NCBI GenBank assembly: GCA_016933315.1 | Contig: JAFGBE010000048.1 | Span: 1 to 10,757, forward strand | Reading direction: 5' to 3' | DNA from: Candidatus Auribacterota bacterium | GTDB taxonomy: Bacteria > Auribacterota > UBA6266 | Length of the DNA: 10,757 bases | In this document: positions 1 to 7,482 of the stretch, piece after piece | Position numbering within the stretch: position 1 is the stretch's first letter | How the letters are laid out: each line of letters starts with the position of its first letter | Position numbers and translations under genes: made by a program | Notes under the pieces: model-generated | The model's database searches: none | The model's input: only the letters and a program-made list of their open reading frames with translations | Told to the model about the DNA's origin: nothing

Positions 1-1
1 A

Positions 2-1915
2 GAGATAATATCCGCGGGCAAAATTGATGTCGACCTGGCCATACTGCCCCTTTTGAGAAAAAAGATTATTATATCTGACCTCGGGGAATCCGGTGTCCAG
101 ATAAATATCCGGCGGGATGAAACCGGCAGGTGGAATATAAGCAAAGTGCTTGATTCGGATTTTTTTGAAGAATCTTCGCTTTTCGGCGAGTGGGAATTCC
201 AGGTCAGGAAGCTCAGTATAAACACCTGCAGGGTTAATTTCGTCGATGTATACCGCGCCGAGAATTCACTGGAAAAAAGGCTTGAGGGAATTACGCTGAA
301 AGCATCTTCCCACGATGACAATGTTTGCCATTTTGAAATTAACAGCCCGGCCGGAAAAGCCGGAAGAGAAGATATAAACGTTAACATTGATTATGACCAG
401 GATAAGAAATCTTTCTCAGGGTACTTTAAAGGGAAGACAAAACTGCTTGAGTCCTACTGGGATTATTATATTGATGAATTTTTCAGCCCCTGGAAGATGA
501 ATACAGAAGAGGCAAGCGTTGAAATCAGTTTTTTCAGCTGCAAACAGTATTTCTGCCTGCAGGGAAATTATAATTTCGGGAAAATCATGCTTCAATACGG
601 AGATGTGTCATACAGGGGCGACATCAGCGTCGAACAGGATTTTAAACACGGCAAATCGGATAAAATAAAATCTTACAACAAAGTTGATATTGTTTTGAAA
701 AACGCCGAGTTAAGCGCGGGGGAAACGGATATTTTCCAGAAGGCCTGCTGTAAGGTTATGTTCCAGGATGATATTGCAATGGTTGAGGATTTCAGCGGAG
801 ATGTTTTCGGCGAGCCGGCTTCATTTACCGGACAGGTATACCTGAGCAAGCCGAAGAAAGTCAAGCTGCAGGGTAAAGCTTTTGGAATGAACAATGTTTT
901 CAGCCTGGAAATGCCGGATGACAATCAGGCCAAATTGGAATGGAAAGGAAATCTACAGCATTCATTCTTTAACCTGTCTGCCAGGAGCAGTGACCTTAAA
1001 AATATGGATTTTTCTGCGGATGCCGCAGGCCTGCTGCAGGTCGAGGAATTTTTCAGCGGCGGGCTTTTTTCGGGCGAGGCTGAATTTGAATTGAGAGCCG
1101 CGGGCGAACTTGACAAACCGGATTCCCTTAACGGCAGGGGAAAAGCGGCTTTTAAGAAGTTCGATATAAATAAGATAAAGGTGGATTCGGCAAAAGCCGG
1201 TATTTCGCTGCACAACGGCGTAGGGGAAATAAAAATTGACTCCGCCAGATTTTATTCCGGGAACATGGGTATACTGGCGAGGGTTGACTTATGCGCCCGG
1301 CCGGTCGCATGGGGAGTGGAATTCGATCTGAACAAGGTTGATATTGCGGAGTTTGACGAAAGCATCCGGACGGTCCCTACAGGCTCAAAAGGCACGCTTT
1401 CGGGGAAAATTGCCTGCATCGGCGCGGGGGAGAAAAAGGAATCCCTGAAAGGAGGCGGGTATTTTGAAATAAAAGATGACATTTTGTGGGAAATGCCCGT
1501 ATTTAAGGAGACCGAAGAAGGTATTAAGGAAGTTTCACAGAATATAGAAATCCCCAAGCTTGACAGCGTGACCGGCAATTTTGATATAGGGGATTGCAGG
1601 CTCAGCACCAAAAACACCTACTGCAAATCCAAAACGATGGAGATATGGATTAACGGATGGGTTGATTTTTCCGGATACACGGATGTGGTTGTCGGCGTAA
1701 GGTTCGGCAAAGAAGGGATTATGAGGATATTGTCGATGCCGGTAAATATACTCGCGGAATGCATTCAGGTGCATATAAAGGGAAATTATCCCGGCTTCAA
1801 GCATACTACCGAAATAAAGCCCATCGGATGGCTTCTTTCCATCTTCCCGCAGAATAACAAAAAAGCTGATTCAAAGAAATATACTCTCGAAAAACTCTGG
1901 AAATCGGATTCTTAA
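2..1915 (+). CDS. AsmA-family envelope protein, 5'-truncated by window edge
   Basis: This is probably a periplasmic AsmA-like protein of the group that moves phospholipid between membranes or influences outer-membrane assembly in diderms (family knowledge). The frame is open to the first bases of the window, so the TTG at 53 is an internal codon rather than the start. The codons before it contribute to a typical AsmA N-terminal pattern: a hydrophobic 'LAILPLLRKKI' strand, then 'GVQINIRRDETGRWNIS'. The middle is a long run of beta-rich, low-similarity sequence. Roughly bases 1010-1500 encode an AsmA_2-like segment with alternating polar and hydrophobic strands ('GRGKAAFKKFDINKIKVDSA', 'GTLSGKIACIGAG', 'GGGYFEIKDDILWEMPVFK'). 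The usual N-terminal membrane anchor must lie upstream of the window. The stop is 3 bases from the stop of the convergent MscS gene. The family call is fairly secure; the substrate is unknown. Confidence 0.75.
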   Translation, partial: EIISAGKIDVDLAILPLLRKKIIISDLGESGVQINIRRDETGRWNISKVLDSDFFEESSLFGEWEFQVRKLSINTCRVNFVDVYRAENSLEKRLEGITLKASSHDDNVCHFEINSPAGKAGREDINVNIDYDQDKKSFSGYFKGKTKLLESYWDYYIDEFFSPWKMNTEEASVEISFFSCKQYFCLQGNYNFGKIMLQYGDVSYRGDISVEQDFKHGKSDKIKSYNKVDIVLKNAELSAGETDIFQKACCKVMFQDDIAMVEDFSGDVFGEPASFTGQVYLSKPKKVKLQGKAFGMNNVFSLEMPDDNQAKLEWKGNLQHSFFNLSARSSDLKNMDFSADAAGLLQVEEFFSGGLFSGEAEFELRAAGELDKPDSLNGRGKAAFKKFDINKIKVDSAKAGISLHNGVGEIKIDSARFYSGNMGILARVDLCARPVAWGVEFDLNKVDIAEFDESIRTVPTGSKGTLSGKIACIGAGEKKESLKGGGYFEIKDDILWEMPVFKETEEGIKEVSQNIEIPKLDSVTGNFDIGDCRLSTKNTYCKSKTMEIWINGWVDFSGYTDVVVGVRFGKEGIMRILSMPVNILAECIQVHIKGNYPGFKHTTEIKPIGWLLSIFPQNNKKADSKKYTLEKLWKSDS

Positions 1916-1918
1916 GTT

Positions 1919-3208
1919 TTAGTTTTTGCCATCCTGGTTCTGAACATATAAGGTCTGGGACGGGAATGCGAATTCTATGCCTTCTTTTTCGAAAGCTTCT
2001 TTGATTTTAAAATTTATATCTTCCATACATTGCAGATATTTTTCGTATTCCAGGTATTTACACCAGTGGATTGTCAGGATATCAAGCGAATAGGAGCCGT
2101 ATCCTTTCCAGTATACCCAATAATTATCAGTGCCATCGTGGTTTTTCATTATTTCTCTGATAAGTTTTAGCGCCCTTCGCATTTTTTCTACCGATGTGCT
2201 GTAAGTCAGCCCGATGGTGGAAACCGTTTTTATTGTGGGGCGCTTCTGCATATTATTGATTGTGGCGTCTGCCATTTTGGAGTTTGGAATGGTTACGAGG
2301 GTGCCGTCCAGCGTCCTTATACGCGTGCTGCGCAGGCCTATCTTTTCTATGGGGCCGTCAACCCCGTCGACAATAACACGGTCTCCTATGGAAAAAGGCC
2401 TGTCCACAAAAAGTGCAATCGCGCCGAAAAAATCCTTGAGCGTATTCTGCGCCGCCATAGCTATGGCAATACCGCCTATGCCCAATCCCGTAATAAGAGA
2501 TGTTATATTGATTCCGAAGTTGTTGAGTATGAAAAGAACAGTCACAATAACAATTGAGATTTTTATTATCTTGCCAAGTACGGGGATAAGCATATCGTCG
2601 AGTTTGCTCGTTGTCTTTTTTACCTGTTCGGACAGGTATGCCGCAAGTATATCAGTCGTCCGGAACACGAAATATATTATTATCGCTCCGGCGCCGACAC
2701 CAGCTATGGCGCCGTTGTCGTCATAACCGAGATAGTCTGTCGCAAAAAGCACAACGACCAGCACTAAAAATATCTTTGAACTGAGCCCTATTATCGGAAT
2801 GAGCATGTCATCAAGTTTGGTCGAAGTTTTTCTCGCTTTCTTCAGAAGCAGCAGTGTTATGGCGTCAATGGTCATAAAGGCTATATAAATTGTCATCAGC
2901 CCGCCGGCGACAAAGACTATGTATTTATAAATAATTTTTGTATTTTCCGTTACTTCGAACAGCCTTGAGCTTAAAAGGACAGCCGTGATGTAAACCAGCA
3001 TGGTTATCGAGCGGTTAAAGGCCAGGATGGTTTTCCTGATTGTGACCCTTTCGACTTTTTTCATCACCCTGTTCAGATATCTGGATACGACGGATGAGAA
3101 AATCTTTGCCGCTATCCCCGCTCCGATAAGGATTCCAAGCAGCGCGAGGTAATCCTTCAGGGGATTGCCCAGAAGGTTTTTTGAAAGAAAAGAGCTGACA
3201 GTTTCCAT
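1919..3208 (-). CDS. MscS-family mechanosensitive ion channel with duplicated membrane module
   Basis: A 429-residue inner-membrane channel of the small-conductance mechanosensitive family, which releases solutes on hypo-osmotic shock. The MscS core is clear. A Gly/Ala-rich pore helix lies around residues 236-265 ('GLGIGGIAIAMAAQNTLKDF'). It is followed by the beta domain 'DRPFSIGDRVIVDGVDGPIE', then 'IGLRSTRIRTLDGTLVTIPN' and a C-terminal alpha/beta domain. About four extra hydrophobic segments precede the core (near 20-42, 67-82, 95-121 and 140-158), so about seven in total, against three in E. coli MscS. Residues 124-194 and 195-265 are a gapless internal repeat, each copy carrying KLDDMLIP. 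The ATG is preceded by a good Shine-Dalgarno GGAGGT. That site lies in the 23-base gap after the lipoprotein gene, which suggests one transcript. The ion selectivity and the purpose of the extra helices are unknown. Confidence 0.93.
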   Translation of the reverse strand: METVSSFLSKNLLGNPLKDYLALLGILIGAGIAAKIFSSVVSRYLNRVMKKVERVTIRKTILAFNRSITMLVYITAVLLSSRLFEVTENTKIIYKYIVFVAGGLMTIYIAFMTIDAITLLLLKKARKTSTKLDDMLIPIIGLSSKIFLVLVVVLFATDYLGYDDNGAIAGVGAGAIIIYFVFRTTDILAAYLSEQVKKTTSKLDDMLIPVLGKIIKISIVIVTVLFILNNFGINITSLITGLGIGGIAIAMAAQNTLKDFFGAIALFVDRPFSIGDRVIVDGVDGPIEKIGLRSTRIRTLDGTLVTIPNSKMADATINNMQKRPTIKTVSTIGLTYSTSVEKMRRALKLIREIMKNHDGTDNYWVYWKGYGSYSLDILTIHWCKYLEYEKYLQCMEDINFKIKEAFEKEGIEFAFPSQTLYVQNQDGKN

Positions 3209-3231
3209 TTAGACCTCCGGCCTGTGGTATT

Positions 3232-3648
3232 TTATTTCTCGGATTTTCTCAGGTATTCACGAAGTTCGCCCGCGACAAAACTCGATAGAGTGCTGTTGAG
3301 GGATACGACATCGATTTTAGTCTTGTTCGGCTCTTCCGGATAAAAGAAGAAACCGACTTCCGTCATTTCAAGGCAGTTGGGAAATGCCTTTCTGAAATCC
3401 AGCGCGACAATATGTTTTTGAGACCGTTCCTTTAAAAAAATCCTTGCCTGCATTTCCTTTTTTATGAATGTTTCGGTTTTTGAGAAACATTCGCCTGCCG
3501 GCATATCGAAAGCGCCTGAAAAACGGATGTCATATGTTTCAAGGGCTTCGGTTGATGTGCCGAGTATTTTTTTTGTGCCCTCCAGCGGCGAGCAGCCCTG
3601 GAGGATTATCACTGTCAGCGGGATTAAAATAGCTATAATAGGCTTCAT
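3232..3648 (-). CDS. Predicted small lipoprotein of unknown function
   Basis: A 138-residue protein that I do not recognise beyond its export signal. The chosen start gives a classic lipoprotein signal: Met-Lys, a hydrophobic stretch 'PIIAILIPLTVII', then the lipobox LQGC with the acylated Cys at residue 19. The residue after it is Ser, which by the enterobacterial rule favours sorting to the outer membrane. An in-frame ATG ten codons upstream (base 3678) would put charged and polar residues before the signal and is less likely; neither start has a strong Shine-Dalgarno. The mature part is mixed alpha/beta, with a 'GTSTEALETYD' segment just after the anchor and an 'EVGFFFYP' to 'TKIDVVSLNS' strand pair near the end. 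The gene sits 23 bases upstream of the MscS-family gene on the same strand and is probably transcribed with it. Confidence 0.72.
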   Translation of the reverse strand: MKPIIAILIPLTVIILQGCSPLEGTKKILGTSTEALETYDIRFSGAFDMPAGECFSKTETFIKKEMQARIFLKERSQKHIVALDFRKAFPNCLEMTEVGFFFYPEEPNKTKIDVVSLNSTLSSFVAGELREYLRKSEK

Positions 3649-3707
3649 TTTTGCCGGTCCGGAAAATTTGCATGCCACAAAATACGTTTATTTTATTGTT
3701 TTGGATA

Positions 3708-3737
3708 TTGAACTATTATACATTATGATTTTATATA
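3708..3737 (+). promoter_or_regulatory. Weak candidate promoter of the permease gene
   Basis: TTGAAC at 3708-3713 and TATATA at 3732-3737 are 18 bases apart and about 22 bases before the permease start. The site overlaps the oppositely directed -10 at 3715-3720, so the two divergent units may compete for polymerase. Each box matches the consensus at only four of six positions in AT-rich sequence. Confidence 0.25.
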
Positions 3738-3742
3738 TGCAA
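3715..3742 (-). promoter_or_regulatory. Putative sigma-70-type promoter of the lipoprotein-MscS unit
   Basis: Read on the minus strand there is a perfect -10 TATAAT (plus-strand bases 3715-3720) with a weak -35 TTGCAT 16 bases upstream (3737-3742). The predicted leader to the ATG at 3648 is about 60 bases. The -10 is exact but the -35 matches only its first three positions, and the region is AT-rich, so this stays tentative. Confidence 0.4.
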
Positions 3743-3759
3743 GCATAAGAAAAAAGGGC

Positions 3760-5619
3760 ATGATGAGCTCAAAACTCAAAAAAGAACTTTCCCTGCTTGA
3801 TATTTTCAGCGTTGCGACCGGAGCGATGATAAGTTCCGGCCTGTTTATTCTTCCGGGTTTGGCTTTTGCGAAAGCCGGGCCCGCCGTGATACTGTCGTAT
3901 ATTATTGCCGGCCTTCTTTGTATCCCGACTCTGTTAAGTATGGCCGAGCTGGTTACCGCGATGCCGCGGGCCGGCGGCGATTATTTTTATATTATGAGGG
4001 GGTTTGGGCCCTTAATGGGAACGCTTGCCGGATACAGCTCGTGGTTTTCTCTCAGCCTTAAAGGCGCTTTTGCCCTCATCGGGATGGGGGCGTATCTCAG
4101 CGTTGTCACGAATCTTCCTCTTGAGACGGTTGCCCTTGTGTGCTGTGTGTTTTTTGTGATGTTGAATATTATGGGGATTAAAGAAGCGGGCAAAGCGCAG
4201 GTAATTCTTGTGGCAGGGCTTCTTCTCATATTGTTCTATTATATTTTTGCCGGTTTAACTTCGGTTGACGTCTCTAAAGTAAAGCCCTTTTTCAGCAAAG
4301 GTATATCGCCGGTTTTTGCCGCCGCAAGCTTTGTCTTTATATCGTACGGCGGGCTTACAAAAGTGGCGGCCCTGGCCGAGGAGGCCAGGAACCCCGGCAG
4401 GAACTTGCCTCTGGGAATGATCCTTTCCCTGTCCTGCACGTCAATCATCTATACGCTTGTGATATTCGTGACTGTGGGTGTTATGGACCCTGTTTCGCTT
4501 GAAGGGACATTAACGCCTATTTCCGACGGAGCCGCTGTTTTAGGCGGGAACCCTCTTCGGGTGCTGATAAGCATAGGGGCTTTTCTTGCCTTTATATCGA
4601 CCGCGAATTCGGCTATTATGACCGCCTCAAGATATCCACTGAGCATGAGCAGGGACAAACTTGTTTCCCCTGTGCTTCAGAAGGTAAGCAAAAGATTCAA
4701 TACCCCTTATGTGGCCATAATGATTACCGGCTTGTTCATGGTCACGGTGATTACAGTCCTGAAAGTCGAGCTGCTGGTAAAAGTGGCGTCCAGCATTCTG
4801 ATACTTTTATATATTTTCGCTAATTTTACGGTTATTATGTTCCGTGAAAGCAAGATACAGAGTTACCGCCCGAAGTTCAGGTCTCCTTTTTATCCTTATG
4901 TACAGGTGGCGGGTGTTCTGGGGTGCGGCTTCCTTTTGATAGAAATGGGTTCTTTTGTCGTGTTTCTCACGCTGCTTTTCCTGTTCTTCGGTTTTGTGTG
5001 GTACAGGATATACGGGCAGAAAAGGACAAGCAGGGATTTTGCCCTGATTTATGCCCTTGAAAGGATTATATCCAGGGATATTGACCTCGGGTCCGACAAC
5101 CTTTTGACGGAATTGAAAGATGTCGTGATACAGAGAGACGCTATTGTTGAAGATCGATTCCATAAGATGATGGAATCCAGCCCTGTGATGGACCTAAAAG
5201 AAAAAAACCTGGGATATCTGGATTTGTTCAAAGCGGTGTCCGATACACTTTCCCCCGCAGTCGGCCTGGGCAGCGCCGCATTGTTCGATAAGTTTATACA
5301 GAGAGAACAGGTTTGCTGCACGGTTATAAAAAAGGGAATGGCAATCCCTCATATAGTTGTGGCCGGGGAAAAAGTCTTCAGCGCCGTTATCGTAAGATCC
5401 AAAGAAGGCATACTGTTCCCCAACGACGAACTTGTGCATGCGGTCTTTGTTTTTGCCGGTTCGAAAGATGAGAGGAATTTCCACCTGAGAAGCCTTGCGG
5501 CTGTCGCCGAAATAACGCAGAATCCCGAGTTTGACAAAAAATGGATGGAAGCCAGGGATGAAAAAGAGTTAAAAAATCTTCTTCTGCTTGCCGACCGCAA
5601 AAGAGGGGATTCCCAGTAA
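3760..5619 (+). CDS. APC-family amino acid permease fused to a PTS EIIA type-2 domain
   Basis: A 619-residue fusion. Residues 1-420 are an amino acid-polyamine-organocation transporter. The first helix carries the unwound substrate loop 'GAMISSGLF' (21-29), followed by 'MAELVTAMPRAGGDYFY', 'SYGGLTKVAALAEEARNPGR' and about twelve hydrophobic segments. A charged linker (about 421-485) leads to an EIIA domain of the fructose/mannitol/nitrogen type (about 486-610). It contains 'REQVCCTVIKKGMAIPH', whose His531 sits where EIIA-2 domains are phosphorylated, and a second histidine in 'RNFHLRSLA' (His575). I infer that amino acid uptake is controlled through phosphorylation of, or binding by, this domain. 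No EI, HPr or EIIB gene is in the window. ATG codons at 3760 and 3763 are both possible; AAAGGG fits the second slightly better. The transported substrate is unknown. Confidence 0.9.
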   Translation: MMSSKLKKELSLLDIFSVATGAMISSGLFILPGLAFAKAGPAVILSYIIAGLLCIPTLLSMAELVTAMPRAGGDYFYIMRGFGPLMGTLAGYSSWFSLSLKGAFALIGMGAYLSVVTNLPLETVALVCCVFFVMLNIMGIKEAGKAQVILVAGLLLILFYYIFAGLTSVDVSKVKPFFSKGISPVFAAASFVFISYGGLTKVAALAEEARNPGRNLPLGMILSLSCTSIIYTLVIFVTVGVMDPVSLEGTLTPISDGAAVLGGNPLRVLISIGAFLAFISTANSAIMTASRYPLSMSRDKLVSPVLQKVSKRFNTPYVAIMITGLFMVTVITVLKVELLVKVASSILILLYIFANFTVIMFRESKIQSYRPKFRSPFYPYVQVAGVLGCGFLLIEMGSFVVFLTLLFLFFGFVWYRIYGQKRTSRDFALIYALERIISRDIDLGSDNLLTELKDVVIQRDAIVEDRFHKMMESSPVMDLKEKNLGYLDLFKAVSDTLSPAVGLGSAALFDKFIQREQVCCTVIKKGMAIPHIVVAGEKVFSAVIVRSKEGILFPNDELVHAVFVFAGSKDERNFHLRSLAAVAEITQNPEFDKKWMEARDEKELKNLLLLADRKRGDSQ

Positions 5620-5624
5620 AAGCG

Positions 5625-6251
5625 TTAATCCCATGAAACGCTGTAGGCCCTGAGGTTTTTTTTCAGTTGCCGGACATTCCTGAACAGGATAGCTTTCATG
5701 CCGGCTTTTTTGGCCGCTGAGACGTTGATTTTTTTGTCATCTATAAACAGGCATTCGGCGGGGTCCAGCTTGAGCCTGTCCAGAGTTATTTTGTATATGA
5801 GAGGTTCGGGTTTTATTGTTTTTTCGAGGCACGAGAATATTTTTACATCGAACATGCTGTATTTTTTTTCCTCAAAGAATTTTACGGCGGACAGCTCTGT
5901 GTTAGAAAGTATTGCCGTCACATAACCGCTTTTCTGCAGCGCTTCGACGAGAGAGAAAACCTCTTTTTTCTCGGAGTAAACTTCCCTGAAAGCATTTCCC
6001 CATATGCAATTGACGGTCTCTTCCGAGACATTCATATCCCTGCGGATTTTTTCCCAGAGAGATTTTTCCGGCAGTGTGCCTTTCTGGAAAGGGTCTTTCA
6101 GCCTGGAGAATATAGAGGCGAGTTTTATCCGGGATACACCGATCTCCTGTGAACAGTATTTTAACAGTCCCGGGGCGGGGTTGTCTATCAGCACCCCCCC
6201 CCAGTCAAAAATCACCGCTTTTATTTTTTTTTCTTTTCCGGAAATTTTCAT
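5625..6251 (-). CDS. HAD-superfamily (subfamily IA) hydrolase
   Basis: A 208-residue cytoplasmic phosphatase-like protein with all four HAD motifs. Motif I is 'AVIFDWGGVL' with nucleophile Asp16. Motif II is 'ILSNTE' (Ser116). Motif III is Lys147 in 'IKPEPLIY'. Motif IV is 'CLFIDDKKINV' with Asp171-Asp172. An alpha-helical cap of the C1 type sits between motifs I and II. The second Asp of the usual DxD pair is Gly18, as in the YihX-like group that has 'FDxG(G/N)V', so it may be a slow or specialised phosphatase; the substrate cannot be read from sequence. AAGGT seven bases upstream supports this ATG. Motif I is encoded across a run of nine G residues. The stop lies 5 bases from the convergent permease stop, and the start is divergent from the glycosyltransferase gene. 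Confidence 0.88.
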   Translation of the reverse strand: MKISGKEKKIKAVIFDWGGVLIDNPAPGLLKYCSQEIGVSRIKLASIFSRLKDPFQKGTLPEKSLWEKIRRDMNVSEETVNCIWGNAFREVYSEKKEVFSLVEALQKSGYVTAILSNTELSAVKFFEEKKYSMFDVKIFSCLEKTIKPEPLIYKITLDRLKLDPAECLFIDDKKINVSAAKKAGMKAILFRNVRQLKKNLRAYSVSWD

Positions 6252-6281
6252 TGTCTGGACCTTAACATTTTAGTGATTTCA

Positions 6282-6301
6282 GCCTGCGTAATCAAGCAGG
6301 C
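6282..6301. repeat. Short inverted repeat between divergent HAD and glycosyltransferase genes
   Basis: GCCTGC and GCAGGC form a perfect 6-bp inverted repeat around an 8-base centre. On the plus strand it is followed by AAATTTTT, so it could be a weak terminator, but nothing is transcribed towards it on that strand nearby. It more likely marks a binding site for a regulator. On the minus strand a TTGATT inside its centre (plus 6290-6295) lies 17 bases from a TAAAAT (6267-6272), a possible HAD promoter. That promoter would leave almost no leader, so it is doubtful. Confidence 0.3.
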
Positions 6302-6331
6302 AAATTTTTAATTACTTAAGCGCCGGTTTTC

Positions 6332-6340
6332 TGGTAAAAT
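6332..6340 (+). promoter_or_regulatory. Putative extended -10 promoter of the glycosyltransferase-GH130 unit
   Basis: TGGTAAAAT matches an extended -10 (TGn plus TAAAAT) in the 150-base gap before the glycosyltransferase. It would give a leader of about 55 bases. There is no good -35, which extended -10 promoters can do without. It is the only plausible start point seen for the three-gene unit. Confidence 0.35.
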
Positions 6341-6401
6341 CATTTGTCAGTCGGTTACTGCAAGTCCATGTTATTCCTTTTTTCTTTGAAAGGGGTGTCT
6401 T

Positions 6402-7466
6402 ATGAAAATAGGTATTATGAGCGCGTGGAATTCCGATTCGGGAGCTTCAATCCACGCGGAGTTTATAGGCCGGGAATTCGTGAAAATGGGCCACAAGATC
6501 GAAGTATTTTCCTTCATACCTGAGAGTTTCCACGGCACAGCTATTGTCGACAAGGATGAGCCGTATGTCCACCGCTGCTTCAGCACTTTTAAGGCAAACC
6601 CGGTCTTTTTCGACGCGGTTCCTTTCCTGAGGGAAAAGTACGATATATTCCTGGCCGAAGATATAGGTATGTTCCCAAAGAACGAACTGGGCAGGATATT
6701 TCACTGGATAAAGAAAAAAGCTAAGACAGTAACCGTTGTCCATGACGGCAAATTAACCGATGACCCCTCTTTCTACCAGTTCGACTGGGACGGCATCGTG
6801 GGTTTTGACCGTCGATATATAGATTTTTTAAAAGAAGGGTATCCTTCGGATATATTAAAATACATCCCTTATCCGTGCATCCCGTGGAAGCCGGGGAATA
6901 AAGCGAAAGCAAGGCAGAAACTGAAGTTGCCCGCGGACAGAAAAATCGTATTTATGTTCGGGCCCGCCTCTGCGACAGGCGCGGAAGTCATCCCGTGGCT
7001 GTGGGAGATGAGAAAAGAATATCCCATACATATTGTGGTGGTTGTCAATCACCAGCCTACGCTCCTGCGGGTCAAGCCGTTTGCCGAATTCGCAAAAGAT
7101 ATGGTGGAGGTAAGAAAACAGACATTAACCGTTGAGGAAATATATGATTATCTCCATGCGGCGGATGCGACGGTTTTTAATAAAGGCGCTCTTCCCTGGG
7201 TTGCCGTTTCGAGCACTATATACCAGTGCCTCGGAGCAGGATGCCCCTTCGTCGCGAGAGATTCGAATTTTGTCGAGATGGTGAAAGACTCGGTGTTCCT
7301 GTTCAGGAGTTTCACGCAGTTCCGCTCCGCAATGAAGAACATATTCGATAATTCGCCCGAAACGAAGAATGTGCTCAGGAATGCGAAAAACTACCTGGAT
7401 AAGAACTGTTCTTCCAGGGTTGCATCCGAATTCATCAGGTATTTCAAGGGTCTTTTGAAAAAATAA
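6402..7466 (+). CDS. GT-B fold glycosyltransferase, GT4-like
   Basis: A 354-residue cytoplasmic protein that probably transfers a sugar from a nucleotide-sugar donor. The N-terminal Rossmann half opens with 'KIGIMSAWNSDSGASIHAEF', the glycine loop and following helix typical of GT4 enzymes. It continues with 'DIFLAEDIGMFP' and 'VTVVHDGK'. The second half starts near residue 180 ('KIVFMFGPAS') and holds the donor-site region 'YDYLHAADATVF' followed by 'STIYQCLGAGCPFVARDSNF' (271-290). The first Glu of the usual EX7E donor motif is missing there (Tyr/Gln in its place), so catalysis or donor choice may differ from standard GT4 members. No signal peptide is present. GAAAGGGG seven bases before the ATG supports the start. 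The gene leads a three-gene unit with two GH130 enzymes, which suggests mannose-containing glycan metabolism. Confidence 0.75.
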   Translation: MKIGIMSAWNSDSGASIHAEFIGREFVKMGHKIEVFSFIPESFHGTAIVDKDEPYVHRCFSTFKANPVFFDAVPFLREKYDIFLAEDIGMFPKNELGRIFHWIKKKAKTVTVVHDGKLTDDPSFYQFDWDGIVGFDRRYIDFLKEGYPSDILKYIPYPCIPWKPGNKAKARQKLKLPADRKIVFMFGPASATGAEVIPWLWEMRKEYPIHIVVVVNHQPTLLRVKPFAEFAKDMVEVRKQTLTVEEIYDYLHAADATVFNKGALPWVAVSSTIYQCLGAGCPFVARDSNFVEMVKDSVFLFRSFTQFRSAMKNIFDNSPETKNVLRNAKNYLDKNCSSRVASEFIRYFKGLLKK

Positions 7467-7482
7467 CCGGGAGGAGGCAGCT

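Noticed and set aside
53..1915. TTG at base 53 as the true start of the AsmA-like gene.
   Set aside because: The frame stays open to the window edge and the upstream codons form part of the AsmA N-terminal pattern, so the start lies outside the window.
2214..2726. A 170-codon plus-strand open frame antisense to the MscS gene.
   Set aside because: It is a shadow of the strongly supported MscS coding frame, rich in Ser/Pro/Ile as expected from the reverse complement of membrane-helix codons.
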